From contig CAYJMF010000019.1 in the NCBI GenBank assembly GCA_964370855.1, forward strand, positions 1 to 52,567: 52,567 bases of DNA, in the 5' to 3' direction. Source of the stretch: JAKLKS01 sp964370855. GTDB taxonomy: Bacteria > Planctomycetota > JAJSAM01 > JAKLKS01. Positions 16,797 through 25,770 of the stretch are shown here, in pieces. Within the stretch, counting starts at the first letter, position 1, and every line of letters begins with the position of its first letter. The position numbers and the translations under genes are program-made. The notes under the pieces are model-generated. The model saw only the letters and a list, made by a program, of their open reading frames with translations, ran no database searches and was not told where the DNA came from.

Positions 16797-17758
16797 GATC
16801 GCTCCGGCTCGGCACCCGCGGCTCGAAGCTCGCGCTCTGGCAGGCGGGGTGGACGGCCCGCGCCCTCAACGGGCTCCCCCGGGGGCCCGAGGTCGAGGTC
16901 GTCATCCTGAAGACGAAGGGGGACGCGGTGACGGACCGCCCCATCGCCTCCGTCGGCTCCACCGGGGTCTTCGTGAAGGAGCTGGAGGAGGCGCTGCTGC
17001 GGCGCGAGATCGACCTGGCGGTGCACTCGCTGAAGGACCTCGAGACGCGGCTTCCGGCGGGGCTGGCGCTGGGCGCGGTGCCGGCGCGAGCGCCGGTGGA
17101 AGACTGCCTCGTGACGGCGGGGAAGGCGACGGTGGACACGCTCCCTCCCGGGGCGGTGGTGGCCAGCGGGAGCCCGCGGCGGGTGGCCCTGCTCCGGGAT
17201 CGCCGTCCCGACCTCGTGTTCGCGCCGCTCCGGGGGAACGTGGAGACGCGCATCGGGAAGGTGCTCCGCGGGGAGGCGGCGGCGACGGTGCTGGCGCGGG
17301 CCGGGCTGACGCGGCTCGGCCTCCTCGAGCACGTCTCCGAGATCCTCGATCCGGTGCTCCATCCCCCGGCGCCGGGGCAGGGGGCGCTGGGGCTGCAGTG
17401 CCGCGCCGACGACGCGGAGACGCTGGAACTGCTGAAGCTCCTCGACGACCCGGCGGCGCGGGCGGCGGTGACGGCGGAGCGGGCGTTCCTCCGCACGCTC
17501 GGCTCCGGCTGCCACCTGGCGGCGGGGGCGTACGGGCGGTTCGCGGCGGACGGGACGACGCTGCTGCTCGACGCCTTCGTCGGGAGCGCGCGGACGACGG
17601 AACTCCACCGCGGCGAGCGGAAGGGCGGCGCGGCGGAGGCCGACGTGATCGGCAACCTCCTCGCGAAGGAACTCCTCGCCCGCGCTTCGGCGGCGCTCGT
17701 CCACGAGCTCGCCACCGGCAACCACACCCACGACGCCCCCGGCGGCTTCGAGGTCTGA
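16793..17758 (+). CDS. hemC: Porphobilinogen deaminase (hydroxymethylbilane synthase)
   Basis: The product is 321 residues from GTG 16793, overlapping the hemA stop. It joins four porphobilinogens into hydroxymethylbilane. LGTRGSKLALWQ opens the protein; ASGSPRR and RGNVETRIGK line the active site; GSGCHL holds the Cys (about residue 240) that carries the dipyrromethane cofactor. The length is normal. Two bases separate it from the hemD-hemB start. Confidence 0.95.
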   Translation: MRSLRLGTRGSKLALWQAGWTARALNGLPRGPEVEVVILKTKGDAVTDRPIASVGSTGVFVKELEEALLRREIDLAVHSLKDLETRLPAGLALGAVPARAPVEDCLVTAGKATVDTLPPGAVVASGSPRRVALLRDRRPDLVFAPLRGNVETRIGKVLRGEAAATVLARAGLTRLGLLEHVSEILDPVLHPPAPGQGALGLQCRADDAETLELLKLLDDPAARAAVTAERAFLRTLGSGCHLAAGAYGRFAADGTTLLLDAFVGSARTTELHRGERKGGAAEADVIGNLLAKELLARASAALVHELATGNHTHDAPGGFEV

Positions 17759-17760
17759 CC

Positions 17761-19557
17761 GTGCGCGTGGCCCTCCCCGGCCCGGACGGCGACGGCGGCC
17801 CCCGGGGGGAGGGTCGGCGGGCGCGCGGGGGGGAGACGGGGGGGGGGCCGCTGCTGGAGACGGTGGTGCTGGAGGCGGGGGGGCCCGCCTTTCGGCGGGC
17901 CATAGCGGGCGGGGGGCGGTTCGACTACGTGGCGTTTTCGAGCCCGCGGGCGGTGGACGCCTACATGGAGGTCGTGAAGGGACTCGATCTTCAGGGCTGC
18001 GGCAGCGCCCTCGCCGTGGGACCGGAGACGGCCCGGCGGGCCCGGGACACGGGGGACTTCGATCACGGCGACGATGTGATCGAGGGTCCGGGTTCCGGAG
18101 CGGAGGATCTCCTCGATACCCTCCGGTCCATCGCCCGGGAGGCCGAGGCCTTCGAGGCGGACCATCCCCGTGCGGGAGGGATGCACGGGGACGTGCGGGG
18201 AGCGCGGATCCTCCTCCCCGTCTCCGAGCGGGCGCGGCCGGATCTCGCCGAGGGTCTCCGGGAACTCGGGGCCCACGTGGAAGTCGTCCCGCTGTACACG
18301 GTCCGCCCCGTGGCCGGCCTCGGAGAGCGGGTGTCGGCATTGATCGGCGAGGCTCCCGACGCGGTCATCCTCGCCTCCCCCTCCGCCGCGGAAGCCCTGG
18401 CCGCCGGAGCCGGTGGCGAAACGGCGTCCCTTCCTCCCCTCCTCGCCATCGGACCGACCACGGCGGCGGCGATGGAGAAGATCGGACTCTCACCGGCGGG
18501 AACGGCGTCGAAGCCGACCGCCTTCGGCCTGGTCGCGGCGATGAAGGAGAACGGCATGGCCATCGACGACGCGGGACGCTTCCCCACGGTGCGGCCGCGC
18601 AGGCTGCGGACGAGCGCCTCCCTCCGGGCGATGGTGCGGGAGACGAGGCTCTCGCCGGACTGCTTCATCGCGCCGATGTTCGTCGCCGACGAGGTGGGGG
18701 GGAACGGCCTCCGCGAACCGGTCCCCTCGATGCCCGGGGTGAACCGCGTCTGCGCCTCCGCCGCCGTGGAGGACGCGCGCGAACTGGTGAAGCTCGGCGT
18801 CCGCTCCGTCATCCTCTTCGGGATCCCGGAGTTCAAGGACCCCCAGGGATCCGGCGCGTGGGACGAGGGTGGGATCGTCCCCCGCACCATCCGCCTCCTC
18901 AAGAAGGAGTTCCCCGACCTCCAGGTCTGGGCCGACGTCTGCCTCTGCGAGTACACCGATCACGGGCACTGCGGCCTGCTGGACGCGCACGGGGCCGTGA
19001 AGAACGACGAGTCGCTCCCCCTCCTCGCGCGCGCCGCGGTGGCCTGCGCAAAGGCCGGGGCCGACGCGGTCTGCCCGTCGGACATGATGGACGGGCGGGT
19101 GGGGGCGATCCGGGGGGCGCTCGATCGCGAGGGGATGACCGACACCCTGCTGGTCTCCTACGCCGTGAAGTACGCGTCGGCCTACTACGGCCCCTTCCGC
19201 GACGCCGCGGACTCCGCACCGCAGCACGGGGATCGCAAGGGCTACCAGATGGACCCGGCCAACGTCCGGGAGGCGCTCCGCGAGGCGGCGCTCGACGAGG
19301 CCGAGGGGGCGGACGTCATCATGGTGAAGCCGGCGCTCGCGTATCTTGATGTGATACACCGCGTGCGGAAGGCGACGGACCTCCCCGTCGCCGCCTACAA
19401 CGTCTCCGGCGAGTACGCCATGGTGAAGGCCGCCGCGGAGCGGGGCTGGATCGACGGCGACCGCGTGATGATGGAGACCCTGACCGCCATCCGCCGCGCC
19501 GGGGCCGACCTCATCCTCACCTACCACGCCGCCGAGGCCGCGCGCCTCCTCCAGTAG
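17761..19557 (+). CDS. hemDB: Uroporphyrinogen-III synthase fused to porphobilinogen synthase
   Basis: One open frame of 598 residues from GTG 17761. Residues 1 to about 262 are HemD-like (FDYVAFSSPRAVDAYM, ILLPVSERARPDLAEGL, DAVILASPSAAEALA, AIGPTTAAAM). From about residue 270 it is a full HemB: RPRRLR, DCFIAPMFV, the Cys-rich zinc site CLCEYTDHGHCG, then VSYAVKYASAYYGPFR and MVKPALAYLDVI with the two active-site lysines. No stop codon separates the parts. HemB makes porphobilinogen and HemD closes hydroxymethylbilane to uroporphyrinogen III, steps flanking HemC. An AAGGAG motif six bases before an internal ATG at 18556 could also yield free HemB. Confidence 0.88.
   Translation: MRVALPGPDGDGGPRGEGRRARGGETGGGPLLETVVLEAGGPAFRRAIAGGGRFDYVAFSSPRAVDAYMEVVKGLDLQGCGSALAVGPETARRARDTGDFDHGDDVIEGPGSGAEDLLDTLRSIAREAEAFEADHPRAGGMHGDVRGARILLPVSERARPDLAEGLRELGAHVEVVPLYTVRPVAGLGERVSALIGEAPDAVILASPSAAEALAAGAGGETASLPPLLAIGPTTAAAMEKIGLSPAGTASKPTAFGLVAAMKENGMAIDDAGRFPTVRPRRLRTSASLRAMVRETRLSPDCFIAPMFVADEVGGNGLREPVPSMPGVNRVCASAAVEDARELVKLGVRSVILFGIPEFKDPQGSGAWDEGGIVPRTIRLLKKEFPDLQVWADVCLCEYTDHGHCGLLDAHGAVKNDESLPLLARAAVACAKAGADAVCPSDMMDGRVGAIRGALDREGMTDTLLVSYAVKYASAYYGPFRDAADSAPQHGDRKGYQMDPANVREALREAALDEAEGADVIMVKPALAYLDVIHRVRKATDLPVAAYNVSGEYAMVKAAAERGWIDGDRVMMETLTAIRRAGADLILTYHAAEAARLLQ
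18544..18558 (+). promoter_or_regulatory. Internal ribosome-site/start candidate for free HemB
   Basis: AAGGAG at 18544-18549 lies six bases before ATG 18556, in frame with HemB and exactly where a stand-alone HemB would begin (the RPRRLR motif follows about 12 residues later). The spacing is ideal for initiation. It may be the fossil start of a once separate hemB or a working internal start. Confidence 0.5.
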
Positions 19558-19579
19558 CGCCGCCCCGGGAAGGAAGGAC

Positions 19580-20890
19580 ATGACCGACGCCCGCACCGCC
19601 GCCCTCTTCGCCCGCGCCCGCCGCGTCCTCCCCGGCGGCGTCAACTCCCCCGTCCGCGCCTTCGGCGCCGTGGGGGGGACCCCGGTCTTCGTGAAGTCGG
19701 CGAAGGGCTGCCGCCTCCTCGGGGAGGACGGCCGCACCTACCTCGACATGGTCGGATCCTGGGGCCCGATGATCCTCGGCCACGCCCATCCCCGCATCGT
19801 CAAGGTCCTCCGCGAGGCCGCCGGCGACGGCACCTCCTTCGGCATGCCGAGCGCCGTCGAGGTGGAGATGGCGGAGACCGTGACCCGCCTCGTCCCCTCC
19901 ATGGAGATGGTGCGGTTCACCTGCTCCGGCACCGAGGCCGCCATGAGCGCCGTCCGCCTCGCGCGGGCCGCCACGGGGAGGGACCTCGTCCTCAAGTTCG
20001 CGGGGGGCTACCACGGCCACGCCGACGGCTTCCTCGTGGAGGCCGGGTCGGGGGCGGCCACGGCGGGGGTCCCGTCGAGCCCGGGAGTCCCGGCGTCGGT
20101 GGCGGGGGCGACGCTGACGGCGCGGTACAACGACCTCGGGGACGTGGAGAGGCTGCTGGCGGCGAATCCCGGACGCGTGGCCTGCGTCGCCGTGGAGCCC
20201 ATCGCGGGGAACATGGGAGTCGTTCCTCCGGAGAAGGGGTTCCTCGAAGGGTTGCGCGCGCTCTGCGACCGCTTCGGATCCCTCCTCTTCTTCGACGAGG
20301 TCATCAGCGGCTTCCGCGCCTCCCTCGGCGGGGCCCAGGGCCTGTACGGCGTCCGGCCCGACCTCACGGCTCTCGGCAAGATCATCGGCGGCGGCCTCCC
20401 CGTCGGCGCCTACGGGGGCCGGCGGGACCTCATGGAGCGCATCGCCCCCGCGGGACCCGTCTACCAGGCCGGCACCCTCTCCGGGAACCCGCTCGCCATG
20501 CGGGCCGGCCTCGAGATGCTCCGCATCCTCGAGGAGCAGCCGCAGATCTACGCACGCCTCGAGGCCCTCGGCCAGGCCCTCGAGGAGGGACTCCGCGAGG
20601 CCGCCGCCCCCTACGCCGACCGCACCTGCATACAGCGGTCCGGGTCGCTGCTGACGCTCTTCTTCTGCGCCGGACCGGTGCGGAACTTCGACGAGGCGCT
20701 GCGTTCCGACCGGAGGGCCTTCGGGCGGTTCTTCCACGGGATGCTCAAGAGGGGCGTCCATCTTCCTCCCGCCCAGTTCGAGGCGTGGTTCCTCTCCGCG
20801 GCCCACGGGGACGAGGAGATCGAGGAGGCGGTGGCCGCGGCGCGCGAGGCGCTCCCCGAGGCGTTCGCGCCTGCGGGAGGTGTGGCGTGA
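19580..20890 (+). CDS. hemL: Glutamate-1-semialdehyde 2,1-aminomutase
   Basis: The product is 436 residues. It converts glutamate-1-semialdehyde to 5-aminolevulinate with pyridoxal phosphate. Family marks are LPGGVNSPVRAF, SWGPMILGHAHP, GTEAAMSAVRLAR, GGYHGHADGFL, FDEVISGFR and the PLP lysine in LGKIIGGGLP (about residue 267). ATG 19580 follows a GGAAGGAAGG ribosome site after a 22-base gap, the only real spacer inside the operon. The 3' end overlaps hemE (GTGA). Confidence 0.96.
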   Translation: MTDARTAALFARARRVLPGGVNSPVRAFGAVGGTPVFVKSAKGCRLLGEDGRTYLDMVGSWGPMILGHAHPRIVKVLREAAGDGTSFGMPSAVEVEMAETVTRLVPSMEMVRFTCSGTEAAMSAVRLARAATGRDLVLKFAGGYHGHADGFLVEAGSGAATAGVPSSPGVPASVAGATLTARYNDLGDVERLLAANPGRVACVAVEPIAGNMGVVPPEKGFLEGLRALCDRFGSLLFFDEVISGFRASLGGAQGLYGVRPDLTALGKIIGGGLPVGAYGGRRDLMERIAPAGPVYQAGTLSGNPLAMRAGLEMLRILEEQPQIYARLEALGQALEEGLREAAAPYADRTCIQRSGSLLTLFFCAGPVRNFDEALRSDRRAFGRFFHGMLKRGVHLPPAQFEAWFLSAAHGDEEIEEAVAAAREALPEAFAPAGGVA

Positions 20891-21969
20891 GCGGGTCCGC
20901 TCCTTCTTCTCCACCTCCTCCTCCGCTCCTCGTCCGCGCGCTCCGCTCCGAGCCCGTGGAGCGCATCCCCGCCTGGGTCATGCGCCAGGCCGGCCGCTAC
21001 CTGCCGGAGTACCGCGCCCTCAAGGAGAAGCACGGCTTCATGAAGATGATGTCGGAGCCGGACCTCGCCGTGGAGGTCACACTGCAACCGATCCGGCGCT
21101 TCCCCCTCGACGCCGCCATCCTCTTCAGCGACATCATGACGCCGCTGCTCGGCATGGGGGTCGGCCTCCGCTTCGACCCGGGGCCGGTCCTCGATCATCC
21201 CGTGAACACGCCCGCCGCCGTGGAGGCGCTCCGCACCCTCGACCCGCTCCGGGACACCGGCTTCGTGGCGGAGACGCTCCGCCGCGTGAAGCCGGAACTC
21301 CCCGCCGGGGTCGCGCTTCTCGGCTTCGCCGGCTCCCCCTTCACCGTCGCCTCCTACCTCGTCGAGGGGCGGGGCGGAAAAGGGGAGTCCCAGGCGGTGC
21401 GGCGGATGATGTACGCCGACCCGGGGACGCTCCACCTCCTCCTCGGGCGCATCGCCGACGCGACCATCGCCTACCTGCGCATGCAGATCGAGGCCGGCGC
21501 CGACGCGGTGCAGATCTTCGACACCTGGGGGCCGCTCCTCTCCCGGCGGGAGTACCAGTCCGTGGACCAGCCCTACCTCGAGCGCATCGTGGACGGCGTC
21601 GCCGACCTCGGCGCCCCCGTGATCCTCTACTGCGGCGGGGCGGCCCACCTGCTGGAGGACGCCGCCGCCACGGGCGCGGACGCCCTCTCCGTCGACCACC
21701 GGGTCCCCATGAACGAGGCGCGGGCCGCCTCCGGCGGCCTCGCCCTCCAGGGGAACCTCAACCCCGCCGTCCTGTACGGGCCGCGGGAGCGCATCGTCGA
21801 GGAGACGGAGCGGGTGCTCCTCCAGGCCGGGGCCAGGGGCACGGTCTTCAACCTCGGCCACGGGATCTGGCCGACGGCGCCGGTGGAGGCGGTGGCGGCG
21901 ATGCTCGACGCGGTCCGGACGGCGGGGACGGAGATCTGCGCGAGGGCCGCGAAGGGAGGGGCATCGTGA
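20887..21969 (+). CDS. hemE: Uroporphyrinogen decarboxylase
   Basis: The product is 360 residues from GTG 20887. It removes four carboxyl groups from uroporphyrinogen III to give coproporphyrinogen III. The signature PAWVMRQAGRYLPEYR is near residue 30; FSDIMTPL, GFAGSPFTVASYL, IFDTWGPLLS and FNLGHGIWP follow. The N-terminus has a short Pro/Ser-rich extension. It overlaps hemL and hemN by four bases each. Confidence 0.96.
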   Translation: MSGSAPSSPPPPPLLVRALRSEPVERIPAWVMRQAGRYLPEYRALKEKHGFMKMMSEPDLAVEVTLQPIRRFPLDAAILFSDIMTPLLGMGVGLRFDPGPVLDHPVNTPAAVEALRTLDPLRDTGFVAETLRRVKPELPAGVALLGFAGSPFTVASYLVEGRGGKGESQAVRRMMYADPGTLHLLLGRIADATIAYLRMQIEAGADAVQIFDTWGPLLSRREYQSVDQPYLERIVDGVADLGAPVILYCGGAAHLLEDAAATGADALSVDHRVPMNEARAASGGLALQGNLNPAVLYGPRERIVEETERVLLQAGARGTVFNLGHGIWPTAPVEAVAAMLDAVRTAGTEICARAAKGGAS

Positions 21970-23366
21970 CCGCGCCGCTCTCCGCGCAGGTGACCGCCGA
22001 CCTCCTCCGGAAGTACGACCGGCCGGGGCCGCGCTACACCTCCTACCCCACGGCCGTGGAGTTCGCCGAGTCCTTCGACGCGGCGGAGTACGGCCGCCGC
22101 CTCGCCGCCGCCGCCGCGCGCCCCGACCTCCCGCTCTCCCTCTACACCCACATCCCCTTCTGCCGCTCCCGCTGCTCCTTCTGCGCCTGCACGGTCCTCA
22201 TCACGCGCAACCCGCGGGTGTCGGAGAAGTACCTCGGCTACCTGCTCCGCGAGATCGACCTCGTCGCCCCCCTCCTCGGGGATCGCCGCGACCTCGCGCA
22301 GTTCCACTGGGGCGGGGGCACGCCGACCTACCTCGACCCGGCCCAGATCCGGCGGCTCTTCGGGAAGTTCATGGCCCATTTCCGGCTCCTCCCCGACGCC
22401 GAGGTGGCGCTGGAGGTGGATCCCCGGGTGACGACGGTGGAGCAGCTCGAGGTGCTCCGCGAGCTCGGCTTCAACCGCATCTCCATGGGGGTGCAGGACC
22501 TCGACGGCGCGGTGCAGGAGGCCATCAACCGCATACAACCCGGCGAGATGACCCACACCCTCGTCTCCCACGCCCGCCGCCTCGGCTACCGCTCGGTGAA
22601 CGTGGACCTCGTCTACGGGCTCCCCCTCCAGACGGAGGAGGGCTTCGCCGCCACCATCGACGAGATCATCGCGCTCCGGCCCGACCGCCTCGCGGTCTAC
22701 TCCTTCGCCATGGTGCCGTGGATGAAGCGCAACCAGCGGCTCATCCGCCCCGACGAGCTCCCCTCCCCGGAGGTGAAGCTCCGCCTCTTCGGCCGCGCGC
22801 GTGAGTCCTTCCTCGCCGCCGGTTACCAGGCCATCGGCATGGACCACTTCGCGCTCCCCGGCGACGAGCTCTCCGTGGCGGCGCGGGGGCGGGTGCTCCA
22901 CCGCAACTTCATGGGCTACGCGACCCGCCCCGCGCCGGACATGGTGGGCTTCGGCATGTCCTCCATCGGCGAGGTCTCCGGCGCCTTCGTCCAGAACCAC
23001 AAGAGCCTCACCCGGTACTACGAGGCCCTCGACGCCGGGCAACTCCCCGTGGAGCGGGGGTACGTCCTTTCCCCGGACGACCAGCGGAGGAGGGCGGTGA
23101 TCCTCGACCTCATGTGCAACTTCCACGTGGACATGGGGAGTTGGGAGGCGCGCTTCGGCGACGACTTCGCGACCTCCTTCGCCCCGGAACTCGCCGAGCT
23201 CGCCGCCCCCGACGGCCCCCAGGAGCACGGCTTCGTCCGTCTCCTCCCCGGCGCCATCGAGGTGACCCCCGTCGGCACCCTCTTCGTCCGCAACCTCGCC
23301 ATGGTCTTCGACCGGTACTTCAAGTCGAAGAGCGGCGGGGGACCGGTCTTCTCGAGGACCGTGTGA
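21966..23366 (+). CDS. hemN: Oxygen-independent coproporphyrinogen III dehydrogenase
   Basis: The product is 466 residues from GTG 21966. It is a radical SAM enzyme with the cluster motif CRSRCSFC (CX3CX2C) after YTHIPF. GPRYTSYPTA near the N-terminus and the full length mark true HemN and not the HemW-type homologues. HWGGGTPTYL and NVDLVYGLP are further family motifs. It oxidatively decarboxylates coproporphyrinogen III without oxygen, which fits an anaerobic or microaerobic lifestyle. It overlaps its neighbours by four bases. Confidence 0.95.
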   Translation: MTAPLSAQVTADLLRKYDRPGPRYTSYPTAVEFAESFDAAEYGRRLAAAAARPDLPLSLYTHIPFCRSRCSFCACTVLITRNPRVSEKYLGYLLREIDLVAPLLGDRRDLAQFHWGGGTPTYLDPAQIRRLFGKFMAHFRLLPDAEVALEVDPRVTTVEQLEVLRELGFNRISMGVQDLDGAVQEAINRIQPGEMTHTLVSHARRLGYRSVNVDLVYGLPLQTEEGFAATIDEIIALRPDRLAVYSFAMVPWMKRNQRLIRPDELPSPEVKLRLFGRARESFLAAGYQAIGMDHFALPGDELSVAARGRVLHRNFMGYATRPAPDMVGFGMSSIGEVSGAFVQNHKSLTRYYEALDAGQLPVERGYVLSPDDQRRRAVILDLMCNFHVDMGSWEARFGDDFATSFAPELAELAAPDGPQEHGFVRLLPGAIEVTPVGTLFVRNLAMVFDRYFKSKSGGGPVFSRTV

Positions 23367-24382
23367 CGGGAGGCGCCTCCCCACCCCCGGCCGCCGACCT
23401 CGGCGTCGCCCTCCTCAACCTCGGCGGCCCCTGGGACCTCGCCGGGATCCGCCCCTTCCTCAAGGAACTCTTCTCCGACCGGGAGATCATCCGCCTCTCC
23501 CCCTTCCCCTTCCTCCAGCCCCTCATCGCGAACCTCATCATCGGCGCGCGGATCCGCGACGTGGAGGAGAACTACCGCTCCATCGGCGGCGGCTCGCCGC
23601 TCTTGCGCACCACCGTCGCCCAGGGGGCGGCGCTCCGGCGGGAACTGGCGCGGCGGGGGATCCGGGCGCGGGTGATGCCGGCCATGCGCTACGCGCGGCC
23701 GCGGGCGCGCGACGCCGTGGCGGCGTTCCGGAGGGCAGGGTGCCGGGAGGCGGTGGCGCTGACGCTCTACCCGCACTACTCGATGGCGACGACGGGCTCC
23801 TCCCTCAACGACCTCGAGCGGACCCTGGCCGCCGACGCCGGACCCGCTCTCCGCTGGCTCCCCCCGATCCGCGAATTCCCCGACCACCCGCGCTACATCG
23901 AGGCGGTTGCGGCGACGGTGCGCGCGGCGCTGCGGCGGGTGAGCGCGGTGCGGCGGGACGCCGCCGTGATCCTCTTCTCCGCCCACGGGCTCCCGCGGCA
24001 CTTCGTGGACGACGGGGATCCCTACGTCGAGCAGATCCTCCGCACGAAGGAGGCGGTCATGGCCCGCCTCGCCGTCCCGAACCCGGTCCACCTCTCCTAC
24101 CAGAGCCGCGCAGGACCCGTGAAGTGGCTGGAGCCGGACACCGATTCGGTGCTCCGGAAACTCGGCGCCTCCGGCGTGAAGGCCGTGGTGGTGGTGCCGG
24201 TCTCCTTCGTCTCCGACCACATCGAGACCCTCTACGAGATCGAGATGCTCTACGGGGGGATGGCGAAGGAGGCGGGCATCGAGGAGTACGTGCGCGTCCC
24301 CGCGGTGAACACCGACGCGCTCTTCGTCGCCGCCATGGCGGACATGGTGGAGGAGCGGGTGCGGCAGGAGAGCCGATCGTGA
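23363..24382 (+). CDS. hemH: Ferrochelatase
   Basis: The product is 339 residues from GTG 23363. It should insert Fe(II) into protoporphyrin IX. Motifs are VALLNLGGP, YRSIGGGSPL, ALTLYPHYS, FSAHGLP with the catalytic His, SYQSRAGPVKWLEP and VVPVSFVSDHIETLYEIE. GTGA overlaps link it to hemN and to the oxidase gene. Because the next gene makes protoporphyrin, the classical protoporphyrin branch is more likely than the coproporphyrin branch. Confidence 0.95.
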   Translation: MTGGASPPPAADLGVALLNLGGPWDLAGIRPFLKELFSDREIIRLSPFPFLQPLIANLIIGARIRDVEENYRSIGGGSPLLRTTVAQGAALRRELARRGIRARVMPAMRYARPRARDAVAAFRRAGCREAVALTLYPHYSMATTGSSLNDLERTLAADAGPALRWLPPIREFPDHPRYIEAVAATVRAALRRVSAVRRDAAVILFSAHGLPRHFVDDGDPYVEQILRTKEAVMARLAVPNPVHLSYQSRAGPVKWLEPDTDSVLRKLGASGVKAVVVVPVSFVSDHIETLYEIEMLYGGMAKEAGIEEYVRVPAVNTDALFVAAMADMVEERVRQESRS

Positions 24383-25770
24383 AGCGCCGGGTTCTCGTCC
24401 TCGGCGGCGGGATCTCCGGCCTCGCCACGGCCTTCCATTGCCGCACGCTGAATCCCGACGCACCCGCCGACGTGACGGTGCTCGAGGCGGCGGACCGGGC
24501 CGGGGGGAAGATCCGCACCGACCTCGACGGCGGCTGCGTGCGGGAGCGGGGGCCCAACGGCTTCCTCGACAACGTGCCGGAGACCCTCGACCTCGTGCGC
24601 GCGCTGGGGCTCGAGGGGCGGCTGCGGCGCGCCTCGGCCTGCGCGGCGAACCGATACCTCTGGCTCCGGGGCGGGCTCTGGAAGCTCCCGGCGAGCCAGG
24701 GGGAGTTCCTCGCGTCGCGGATGCTGTCGCTGCGCGCGAAACTCCGCATTCTCTGGGAGCCCTTCGCGGCGAAGGCGCCGGAGGGGGTGGACGAGTCGGT
24801 GTACGACTTCGCGAAGCGGCGCATCGGCGAGGAGCCGGCCCGCATCCTCGTCGGCGCCATGGTGGGGGGGGTCTTCGCGGGGGACGCGAAGCGGCTGAGC
24901 CTCAAGTCGGCCTTCCCGGTCATGCACGCCATGGAGCGGGAGCACGGGTCGCTCATCCGGGCGATGATCGCGAAGAAGCGGGCGGCGAAAAAGGCGGGAA
25001 CGGCAGGCGGCTCCCCCTTCGGACCGGGCGGCACGCTCACGACCTTCGACGGGGGGATGCAGGTGCTCCCCGACGCGCTGGCGGAGCGGCTGGGAGGATC
25101 GGTGAAGACCGGGCGGCGGGTGCGGGAGGTGCGGCGGTCGGGGGGGATCTGGACGGCGGCCTGCGAGGGGGGCGAGCGGTTCGAGGCGGAGACGCTGGTC
25201 TGCGCCGCCCCGGCGCCGGACGCGGCGGCGCTCCTCGGCGGGGTGGACCCGCGCTTCCGGGAACTGCTCTCGGGGATCGCCATGGCGCCGGTGGTGGTGG
25301 TGACGCTCCTCTACCCCGAGGAGGCGGCGCCGAAGGCGAGGGCGGGGTTCGGGTTCCTCGTGCCGGCGGGGGAGGGGACGCGGCTCCTCGGCGTGCTCTG
25401 GGACTCGACGGTGTTCGAGGGGCGGGCTCCGGCGGGGAAGGTGCTGCTGCGCGCCATGCTCGGCGGGGCGCGGTCGCCGGAGGTTGCGGCGCTCGACGAC
25501 GCGGCGATCCTCGCCATCGTACGGGAGGACCTGCGGAGCACCATGGGCATCACCGCGGCCCCGGACGACGTGCGCATCTACAACTGGCGCCAGGGCATCC
25601 CCCAGTACGAGCCGGGCCACGGGGATCGTCTCGAGCGGCTGGAGGTGGTGCGCGCCGATCACCCCGGCCTCCACCTCACGGGCAACTCGTTCCGCGGCAT
25701 CTCCATGAACAACTGCTGCAAGGACGCCCTCGCGACGGCGAGGGAGGCGGCGGCGGGGCGGCCGGCCTAG
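24379..25770 (+). CDS. hemG: Protoporphyrinogen oxidase, HemY type
   Basis: The product is 463 residues from GTG 24379. It has an FAD-binding start VLVLGGGISGLATAF, then LEAADRAGGKIRT, ERGPNGFLDN and a C-terminal GNSFRGISMNNCCKDA that closes the FAD site. This is the flavin type (HemY, also called HemG or PgoX), which uses oxygen or another acceptor. It sits beside the oxygen-independent HemN, so the organism may tolerate some oxygen or couple the enzyme to another acceptor. Its last four bases overlap the convergent ATPase gene. Confidence 0.92.
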   Translation: MKRRVLVLGGGISGLATAFHCRTLNPDAPADVTVLEAADRAGGKIRTDLDGGCVRERGPNGFLDNVPETLDLVRALGLEGRLRRASACAANRYLWLRGGLWKLPASQGEFLASRMLSLRAKLRILWEPFAAKAPEGVDESVYDFAKRRIGEEPARILVGAMVGGVFAGDAKRLSLKSAFPVMHAMEREHGSLIRAMIAKKRAAKKAGTAGGSPFGPGGTLTTFDGGMQVLPDALAERLGGSVKTGRRVREVRRSGGIWTAACEGGERFEAETLVCAAPAPDAAALLGGVDPRFRELLSGIAMAPVVVVTLLYPEEAAPKARAGFGFLVPAGEGTRLLGVLWDSTVFEGRAPAGKVLLRAMLGGARSPEVAALDDAAILAIVREDLRSTMGITAAPDDVRIYNWRQGIPQYEPGHGDRLERLEVVRADHPGLHLTGNSFRGISMNNCCKDALATAREAAAGRPA

